Below are positions 6,370-10,769 of a stretch of DNA of 10,769 bases, one piece after another. The stretch lies in contig JALWSL010000760.1 of assembly GCA_027080405.1 (NCBI GenBank), positions 1 to 10,769 of the forward strand, in the 5' to 3' direction. Below the pieces are notes generated by a model that was not told where the DNA came from, did no database searches, and was given only the letters and a program-made list of their open reading frames with translations. This DNA comes from Planctomycetaceae bacterium. Lineage in GTDB: Bacteria; Planctomycetota; Planctomycetia; Planctomycetales; Planctomycetaceae. How positions within the stretch are numbered: the stretch's first letter is position 1; every line of letters starts with the position of its first letter. Position numbers and translations under genes: made by a program.

Positions 6370-7200
6370 ATGATTAAATCAGCAGTAACAATCAGCCTTG
6401 TCGAACAAGCCCGGGGAGGGCCTTTCGTCTTTTGGGATGGAATATCCCTGGCGTGTGAACGCGCTGCCGCGTTTGGATTCGATGCGATTGAAATTTTCGC
6501 TCCTTCATCGGATGCGGTCGATAGAGACGAACTGGCCGCTCTTCTCGAAAAGCATCAGTTGAAACTCGCTGCTGTCGGAACAGGTGGAGGGATGGTCAAA
6601 CATGGCCTGAGCCTGACCGACTCTGATCCGGGAAAACGAAAAGACGCGAGAAATTTTATTCGTCAGATGATCGATTTCGGTGCCGAATTCGATGCCCCGG
6701 CTATTGTCGGTTCCATGCAGGGACGATGGGGAGGAAAAGTTGATCCCGAAACAGCATTCGTACTGCTTGGGGAAGCCCTGGAGGAACTTGGCTCCTACGC
6801 GGCAGAAAATGGCGTTCCGCTCATTTACGAACCGCTCAACCGATATGAAACCAACCTGATCAAAACAATGGAGCATGGCGTTGATTTTCTCACTGGGCTT
6901 GCAACGGACAATGTCAAATTACTGGCAGACCTGTTTCACATGAACATCGAAGAAGCGGATATCGCCGCTGCCATTCGCAGCGGAGCGGGGAAAATCGGCC
7001 ACGTTCATTTTGTCGATTCAAACCGGCAGGCAGCCGGATTGGGACACATCGACTATGCACCGATCGCCACCGCTCTGCGTGATACAGGTTACGACGGATA
7101 TCTTTCCGCAGAGGCCTTCCCCCTTCCCGATTCTGAAACAGCAGCTGCAAAGACGATTGAAACCTTCAATAGCTACTTTCGAACAGAGTACACAGAGTAA
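6370..7200 (+). CDS. Sugar isomerase/epimerase TIM barrel, D-tagatose 3-epimerase type
   Basis: This 276-residue protein belongs to the xylose-isomerase-like TIM-barrel superfamily. It carries the full active-site set of ketose 3-epimerases: Glu154 (IYEPLNRYETN), Asp187 and His190 (LLADLFHMNIEE), His213 (IGHVHFVDSNR), Arg219 and Glu248 (SAEAF). Each is exactly two positions after the Pseudomonas cichorii D-tagatose 3-epimerase residues as I recall them (152, 185, 188, 211, 217, 246). The four acidic and His ligands hold a divalent metal, and the enzyme should move a proton at C3 of a ketose or keto-acid. Its place between the LgoD-like and UxaE genes suggests it acts on a sugar or ketouronate of the same pathway, but the substrate is not readable. 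Hydroxypyruvate isomerase or IolE-like roles are alternatives. An SD, AAGGAAG, ends 6 bases before the ATG. The last residues (RTEYTE) are encoded by the short CAGAG repeat that continues into the next spacer. Confidence 0.85.
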   Translation: MIKSAVTISLVEQARGGPFVFWDGISLACERAAAFGFDAIEIFAPSSDAVDRDELAALLEKHQLKLAAVGTGGGMVKHGLSLTDSDPGKRKDARNFIRQMIDFGAEFDAPAIVGSMQGRWGGKVDPETAFVLLGEALEELGSYAAENGVPLIYEPLNRYETNLIKTMEHGVDFLTGLATDNVKLLADLFHMNIEEADIAAAIRSGAGKIGHVHFVDSNRQAAGLGHIDYAPIATALRDTGYDGYLSAEAFPLPDSETAAAKTIETFNSYFRTEYTE

Positions 7201-7238
7201 AAAGCGAAAACAGAGAATAAAGAAACAGAGAGCGAAAA
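7184..7238. repeat. CAGAG-rich short-repeat spacer before uxaE
   Basis: CAGAG occurs at 7184, 7193, 7211 and 7226, within A/G-rich sequence that also repeats AGCGAAAA (7203-7210 and 7231-7238). The element begins inside the last codons of the epimerase gene, crosses its stop codon and ends at the uxaE ATG. It resembles the C/A/G repeat before the LgoD-like gene. The GAGAG at 7228-7232, 6 bases before the ATG, may act as a weak SD. Confidence 0.55.
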
Positions 7239-8513
7239 ATGAACGATCAACAAAAATGCGTGACGCTTGGCCTGTCACCAAGTTTTGGATTTGGCGATCG
7301 AATCGGCCTGGCTACTCCGGGGCATGTCAAAGCGATGCAGCGTTCCGGTGGAAGAATTGAGCCGATTTTTCCGCAGCAATCGATACGGGAAATGACGCGC
7401 ACCGGTCGAACTCCCGAACAGGTGATGAATGATGCCCTCACCGGAGCGAAACAAGCCGGTTGGGAAGGTCGTATCGGCGCAGACGCTGATCACCTGAAAA
7501 CACCGGAAGATGTCGACGCAACCGCCGCTGCCGGTTTCACCTTCTTCACCATTGATCCTTCCGATGAGGTTGACCAGAAAGCGGACGACTACGACGAACC
7601 GACGTTACGTGAAAAATTCATGCTGAACCGCGAAGCTGCACCGTGGTATGAAAGCTACCTGGGAAAATCGATCAGTCTGTCCACAGGAACAAAAATTGAA
7701 CTGACGGAACAGGTCTGCATGCGGGCAGCCGTCAAATACGGTTCAGCCATCAAGCGGGCGATTGAGCTTGGCAATTACATTAAAGCGGTGCATCAGACGA
7801 AGGATCTCGATTACGAAATCGAATTATCAGTTGATGAAACCGATCAGCCAACCACACTTGCGGAACACTACATTATCGCCGATCAATGCCTTCGAGCGGG
7901 CATGAAGCTGGTCAGTCTGGCTCCCCGTTTCATCGGTGAATTGGAAAAGGGAGTCGATTACAAGGGAGATATCCCGACATTGGAAACGTCACTCAATGAT
8001 CACGCCGCCATTGCCGAGTTACTGGGACCATACAAACTGAGTCTGCATTCCGGTTCGGACAAGATTTCGATGTACACTGTCCTTGCGCGGGCAACGAAAG
8101 GCCGCTTTCACGTAAAGACAGCGGGAACGAGCTACTTGGAAGCGCTGAGAGTGGTGGCCCGGCACGACGAACCGCTTTTTCGTCGCATTATTCAATTTGG
8201 ACGAAGCCGGTACAACGTGGACAAGGCGACCTATCACGTCTCTGCAACGAATGAGAGTGTCCCCGCAGAGAGCCTTCTCGATGCGAAAAGACTCGAACAG
8301 ACGTACCTCGAATGCTGGGCCGATGTGCCGCAGGGGCAGGGCTTTACCCAACCAGGACGTCAAATCCTGCACTGCACATTCGGTTCCACTCTTACCGATC
8401 CGGAACTCGGAACAGCGGTGCGCTGCGTGCTGGAGTCTCACCCCGAAACCTATCGCGAGGTATTAACCGACCACTTCTGCCGACATCTTGATGCGCTTAC
8501 AGCGGGAATGTAG
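7239..8513 (+). CDS. uxaE: Tagaturonate epimerase (UxaE family)
   Basis: UxaE interconverts D-tagaturonate and D-fructuronate, the step first described in Thermotoga maritima hexuronate catabolism. The 424-residue protein shows the characteristic blocks in order: SFGFGDRIGLATPGHV (15-30), QQSIREMTRTGRT (46-58), IGADADHLKTPED (79-91), FFTIDPSDEV (102-111), ELSVDETDQPTT (195-206), LAPRFIGELEKGVDYKGD (227-244), KLSLHSGSDKISMY (266-279), FHVKTAGTSYLEAL (290-303) and, late, ILHCTFGSTLTD (376-387). These match the T. maritima enzyme as remembered; conserved Asp, Glu and His residues in them probably bind metal. I recall the Thermotoga enzyme having a longer N-terminus, so this copy may lack that extension. 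It is the last operon gene, 38 bases after the epimerase gene. Its predicted substrate is the product of the LgoD-like enzyme. No reductase or dehydratase for fructuronate is in the window, so later steps must be elsewhere. Confidence 0.85.
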   Translation: MNDQQKCVTLGLSPSFGFGDRIGLATPGHVKAMQRSGGRIEPIFPQQSIREMTRTGRTPEQVMNDALTGAKQAGWEGRIGADADHLKTPEDVDATAAAGFTFFTIDPSDEVDQKADDYDEPTLREKFMLNREAAPWYESYLGKSISLSTGTKIELTEQVCMRAAVKYGSAIKRAIELGNYIKAVHQTKDLDYEIELSVDETDQPTTLAEHYIIADQCLRAGMKLVSLAPRFIGELEKGVDYKGDIPTLETSLNDHAAIAELLGPYKLSLHSGSDKISMYTVLARATKGRFHVKTAGTSYLEALRVVARHDEPLFRRIIQFGRSRYNVDKATYHVSATNESVPAESLLDAKRLEQTYLECWADVPQGQGFTQPGRQILHCTFGSTLTDPELGTAVRCVLESHPETYREVLTDHFCRHLDALTAGM

Positions 8514-8661
8514 TCGTTGTCGCTACGTCAACATACTCAAGGAAAAAAGCACTCCCCTGTATCTGTTCTGATAGCCAATTCGCCAAGCCCCAGAAGCAGA
8601 CGCTCCCTTTTGCTCAGCATCGTCCTGGCAAACGAACGGCGATTTCCTGTGAATAAACCGG
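8514..8661. terminator. Convergent spacer between uxaE and parA-like gene, weak hairpin
   Basis: The two genes converge over 148 bp. A short stem GTTG-(T)-CG with CG-(T)-CAAC around a CTA loop (8516-8532) lies 3 bases after the uxaE stop. It has one mismatch and no T-run, so it is a poor intrinsic terminator. No better hairpin with a U-tract was seen for either gene. Confidence 0.25.
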
Positions 8662-9492
8662 TCAGGCTGCCAACGGCCTGGAAGCAGACATCCGAGCCTC
8701 ATCCGCGATAATTTCCTCGACAAGATTCGCGTAATCGTGGGCCCCTGCGGAATCTGGTGCGTACTCGAAAATCGACTGGGCAAAACTGGGGGCTTCGGCC
8801 AGGCGAATATTACGACGGATTCGGCTATTGAAAATGCGAGCGTTCGCCCAGGCAGAAGCAGGATCGCTCTCATCAAGAAAGCGGAGCAGATCATCGGTCA
8901 CGTCAGCTGCCAACCTCGTCCCGGTTTCATAAAGACAGAGCATGATACCCGTAATCGTCAGATTCCTGTTGAGGCGACGCTTGATGAGCGCTGTCGTTTC
9001 CAACAGACGGGAAAGCCCCTGCAATGAAAGGTAATGAGGCTGGACAGGGATAAACATCTCCGTTGCGGCAGTCAGAGCGTTTATCGTCACTGTATTCAAC
9101 GCCGGGGGACAGTCCATGATCACATAATCGAACTCGGTTTCGAGTTCTTCCATGAAGGCTTCGATTGCCCGCTTCAAAATAAATTCCCGGCCCTGGGCAT
9201 CCACCAGTTCCACTTCCACGGCTGCCAAATCGATATTGGCTGGAGCGAGCCATAAATTTTTCTTGACCAGTTGCGTCACTTCCCGCAGCTTTTTCTGCCT
9301 CGAAAAAACCTGGTAAATCGTACTCATTCGGGCATTCAGATCAATCCCCAAATGAGCCGATGAATTCCCCTGTGAATCGAGATCCAACAGACAGACCCGC
9401 CTGCCCTGTCTGGATAGACCGGCTGCTATATTGACGCTGGAAGTCGTTTTACCAACGCCCCCCTTTTGGTTCATGATTGCTATGATCCGCAT
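8662..9492 (-). CDS. ParA/Soj-family ATPase, orphan
   Basis: This 276-residue protein is a chromosomal-type ParA without an N-terminal DNA-binding extension. The deviant Walker A KGGVGKTT is at 10-17, with signature Lys10 and P-loop Lys15. LLDLDSQGN (35-43) supplies Asp39, and the Walker B strand ends YVIMDCPP (123-130, Asp127). The C-terminal family signature around [18 protein letters not shown] (224-241) is present. ParA ATPases dimerise on nucleoid DNA and position cargo such as ParB-bound origins, chemosensory arrays or other complexes. Here no parB or centromere-like repeat cluster adjoins it: the next gene on one side is convergent uxaE, and on the other a small exported-protein gene. 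It may act with a ParB elsewhere or position a different cargo. AAAGGA ends 5 bases before the ATG, a good SD flanked by short complementary arms (CGGA/TCCG). Confidence 0.93.
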   Translation of the reverse strand: MRIIAIMNQKGGVGKTTSSVNIAAGLSRQGRRVCLLDLDSQGNSSAHLGIDLNARMSTIYQVFSRQKKLREVTQLVKKNLWLAPANIDLAAVEVELVDAQGREFILKRAIEAFMEELETEFDYVIMDCPPALNTVTINALTAATEMFIPVQPHYLSLQGLSRLLETTALIKRRLNRNLTITGIMLCLYETGTRLAADVTDDLLRFLDESDPASAWANARIFNSRIRRNIRLAEAPSFAQSIFEYAPDSAGAHDYANLVEEIIADEARMSASRPLAA

Positions 9493-9826
9493 CGGATTCC
9501 TTTCCGCAAAACGGATGACCCCAAGTAATTTGAATGCCTTGTACTACTAACGGACAAAAACGCGGCTCACTCCGCATCATTTCATAAAAAATCGCAACAG
9601 ACACGATACCGGAGACAGTACAGTTGTGAATAAATCGGGATGCAAAACCGCCCGGACGAACAGGTTCACGCTCTTTTCAGGCTGATGACAGTCATCCGAT
9701 CTAAAACACCGGCAGTATACATTGAATCGATTCCCGAAGTGAAGCCCTCTTTTATGAGATGGACTGGTCGCAAAGAGCCAGGTTACCTGGTTACGGCCAA
9801 CGCTCAAACAAAAAAGACAGCACAAT
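9493..9826. other. Spacer upstream of the parA-like gene
   Basis: This stretch should carry the parA promoter on the minus strand. I see no convincing -35/-10 pair. It contains a perfect 6-1-6 dyad GATGAC-A-GTCATC (9684-9696) and a small palindrome CCAGG-TTA-CCTGG (9778-9790). The only open frame of note is the doubtful 62-codon one at 9640-9828. Confidence 0.5.
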
Positions 9827-9828
9827 AA
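9640..9828 (+). CDS. Doubtful 62-residue hypothetical protein
   Basis: An ATG-initiated frame of 62 codons fills much of the spacer and ends just before the terminator at 9827-9857. The product is polar and basic with no signal peptide, membrane segment or motif I recognise. There is no good SD (only ATCGGG before the ATG). It fills an otherwise empty stretch and its codon choice is unremarkable, so it is listed, but chance is the more likely explanation. Confidence 0.15.
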   Translation: MQNRPDEQVHALFRLMTVIRSKTPAVYIESIPEVKPSFMRWTGRKEPGYLVTANAQTKKTAQ

Positions 9829-9857
9829 AAAAAGGCAAGGAACCAAAGTCCCTTGCC
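9827..9857 (-). terminator. Rho-independent terminator of the exported His/Ser/Gly protein gene
   Basis: On the minus strand the 7-bp stem GGCAAGG/CCTTGCC (arms at 9851-9857 and 9834-9840) has an A·C mismatch, two more pairs and a 4-base loop. It is followed directly by seven T residues (9833 down to 9827). It lies about 110 bases after the stop of the gene at 9969. This is a textbook intrinsic terminator in the minus direction only; the plus direction lacks a U-tract. Confidence 0.85.
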
Positions 9858-9968
9858 CTTATGCAACCAGTCTCCAATCGAACTTACTGGAGTTGCAGTA
9901 AATCAAATTGAATTCAGGTATCAACGACGGAATTAACCACGACTTCCATCGGAAGATCCGTGGCTACC

Positions 9969-10379
9969 TTAGCTGCCGTGATGGTGATGTCCACCAGAAG
10001 ACCCGTGGCTGCCTGAGCTGTGGTGATGATGACGACGTCCACCAAATGAGCCAAAGCTGCCTGAACTGTGGTGATGACGACGTCCACCAGAAGAACCGTA
10101 GCTACCGGAACTGTGATGATATCCACCAGAAGACCCAGTTGAACCTGAACTGTGATGATAACCACCAGAAGAACCGTGACGCAGAGCACGACGAATAACG
10201 CGACGTCCCCCGCTTGAGCCATAACTTCCTGATGAGCCATGACTTCCAGAACTATGGTGATAACCACCAGAAGAACCGTGGGAGCCCGAACTGTGGTGAT
10301 GTCGAGCCTGTACATCACCAGTGAGGGCAAACATCAAAGCTGCAACAGCAGCCACCGCCAAACACTGAACACTCTTCAT
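9969..10379 (-). CDS. Small exported His/Ser/Gly-repeat protein
   Basis: The gene encodes 136 residues. Residues 1-25 are a Sec signal peptide with a Lys2 start, an alanine-rich core and cleavage after Val-Gln-Ala. The 111-residue mature part is low-complexity. It is made of degenerate units of the form (Y/RR)HH(H)SSGS-x-GSSGG, where x is His, Thr, Tyr or Phe. It is broken once by an Arg-rich segment RRVIRRALRHG (mature 34-44) and ends in HHHHGS. I count 24 histidines in the mature part, with almost no hydrophobic and no acidic residues, so it should be strongly basic when protonated and able to bind Ni, Zn or Cu. No function is assigned. The start at 10379 is fixed by AAGGAG (10387-10392) 7 bases upstream and by the signal peptide; a longer in-frame start at 10427 would spoil it. 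A strong terminator follows, so it is a single-gene unit. I recall similar Ser/Gly-repeat exported proteins in planctomycetes but cannot confirm homology. Confidence 0.8.
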   Translation of the reverse strand: MKSVQCLAVAAVAALMFALTGDVQARHHHSSGSHGSSGGYHHSSGSHGSSGSYGSSGGRRVIRRALRHGSSGGYHHSSGSTGSSGGYHHSSGSYGSSGGRRHHHSSGSFGSFGGRRHHHHSSGSHGSSGGHHHHGS

Positions 10380-10386
10380 TAAACTT

Positions 10387-10392
10387 CTCCTT
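10387..10392 (-). promoter_or_regulatory. Strong ribosome binding site of the His/Ser/Gly protein
   Basis: AAGGAG on the minus strand lies 7 bases before the ATG at 10379. It is the best SD in the window and decides the start, excluding the longer in-frame ATG at 10427. Confidence 0.8.
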
Positions 10393-10433
10393 ACGTTGCC
10401 TGTCCTGCAGAAAAAAACAACACACAATCATGA

Positions 10434-10448
10434 CTCTCAACGTGAGAG
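10434..10448 (-). promoter_or_regulatory. Leader hairpin upstream of the His/Ser/Gly protein
   Basis: CTCTCA-ACG-TGAGAG is a perfect 6-bp stem with a 3-base loop. It lies 55 bases upstream of the exported-protein start. On the minus strand seven Ts follow about 16 bases later (10417-10411), too far for a standard terminator. It could be a leader structure or an operator. Confidence 0.4.
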
Positions 10449-10474
10449 CCACGACTTTTACAGGTGCCACCACG

Positions 10475-10504
10475 CCCCCTCCCCGTAAACTCCCAAACCA
10501 ACCC
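10475..10504 (-). promoter_or_regulatory. Canonical G-quadruplex motif upstream of the His/Ser/Gly protein
   Basis: Read on the minus strand this is GGG-N7-GGG-N7-GGGG-N1-GGGGG, with C-runs on the plus strand at 10502-10504, 10492-10494, 10481-10484 and 10475-10479. It meets the usual G3+N1-7 rule exactly. It lies about 95-125 bases upstream of the start codon, in the promoter or 5' leader. That it folds or regulates is inference. Confidence 0.55.
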
Positions 10505-10697
10505 GGTAACATAGGAGGTCTGCGAAAATCAAACAAAGAGAATTACCTTAACGAATTGACACCTGCATCCGTGACAGGAATGATAATTGAGGCAATTTAT
10601 CAGCACAAGGGATATTTACAACTATTATGACATTTACAGAAATTTTTCCGATTGGGAGGATAGAGAGGTTTGAGAGAAATAGTAGCAGGAGGACAGC

Positions 10698-10769
10698 TTA
10701 GGCAGTTCGGCGGCTTGGCTGATGGATACCCGGCGTTTCATACCGCAACTTGTGCAAGCTGCGCAACAT
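10698..10769 (-). other. Possible 3' end of an unidentified minus-strand gene
   Basis: From the right edge the minus strand stays open for 23 codons to a TAA at 10698-10700. The peptide (MLRSLHKLRY... ending PSRRTA) shows no recognisable family, and the ATG at the very edge may be internal. A second minus-strand frame, shifted by one base, is also open and reads Cys-rich (CCAACTSCG). The window is too short to choose between them. The DNA here has three loosely repeated 9-base units starting TTGC. Confidence 0.15.

Larger units (their letters stand above)
10393..10697. other. Spacer upstream of the His/Ser/Gly protein gene
   Basis: No credible gene is seen. A 66-codon plus-strand frame at 10430-10630 has no SD or motif and is taken as chance. 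The stretch should hold the promoter and leader of the minus-strand exported-protein gene. It includes a hairpin (10434-10448), a G-rich minus-strand tract (10475-10504) and, further out, a purine-rich plus-strand tract (about 10654-10696). Confidence 0.5.

Noticed and set aside
9684..9696. Perfect 6-1-6 dyad GATGAC-A-GTCATC as a ParA-linked operator or parS-like site
   Set aside because: Such short dyads are expected by chance several times in 10 kb, it is not parS consensus, and there is only one copy.
9969..10290. Periodic repeats that could suggest a CRISPR array
   Set aside because: The repeats are in-frame coding units without conserved repeats separated by unique spacers, and no cas gene is near.
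9914..10330. 138-codon minus-strand frame rich in Val, Leu and Ile that looks like membrane segments
   Set aside because: It is a shifted reading of the His/Ser/Gly repeat gene; the true frame has the SD and signal peptide.
10430..10630. 66-codon plus-strand frame near the right end
   Set aside because: It crosses the hairpin and G-rich tract upstream of the exported-protein gene, with no SD or recognisable feature.

Overview
The window looks like chromosomal DNA from a planctomycete, roughly half G+C. The indications are an exported protein built from repeated secretin N-type domains, a very short exported His/Ser/Gly-repeat protein, sparse Shine-Dalgarno (SD) use and long gene-poor spacers. 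No taxon can be assigned from the sequence alone, so this is an inference. There are no rRNA or tRNA genes, CRISPR arrays, transposases or phage genes.

Layout. Positions 1-1625 (minus) hold the N-terminal 541 codons of a secretin-type protein that runs off the left edge. A gene-poor spacer of about 500 bases follows, with small repeats. At 2125-2988 (minus) is a LarE-type sulfur transferase, and at 3157-4044 (minus) an AraC-family regulator. The regulator is divergent from a four-gene plus-strand operon (4208-8513). The operon encodes an L-galactose dehydrogenase-like aldo/keto reductase, a zinc dehydrogenase resembling E. coli LgoD (L-galactonate 5-dehydrogenase), a D-tagatose 3-epimerase-type TIM barrel, and a tagaturonate epimerase (UxaE). 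Convergent to it is an orphan ParA-family ATPase (8662-9492, minus). Last comes a small exported His/Ser/Gly-repeat protein (9969-10379, minus) with a strong SD, a clear rho-independent terminator and an unusual G-rich stretch upstream. A spacer of about 300 bases and an unidentified fragment close the window.

How the genes fit together. The operon reads as a hexose-to-hexuronate route: L-galactose is oxidised to its lactone, the acid to D-tagaturonate, and that is epimerised to D-fructuronate, which can join ordinary hexuronate catabolism. No lactonase, fructuronate reductase, mannonate dehydratase, KDG kinase or KDG aldolase is in the window, and the role of the TIM-barrel epimerase is open. 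The AraC gene shares a 163-bp control region with the operon. That region contains a contiguous pair of 17-bp direct repeats, the best operator candidate. This AraC-controlled L-galactose to D-fructuronate set is the most interesting system here. Second are the three-cysteine LarE, the short-repeat spacers ahead of two operon genes, and the G-quadruplex motif upstream of the exported repeat protein.
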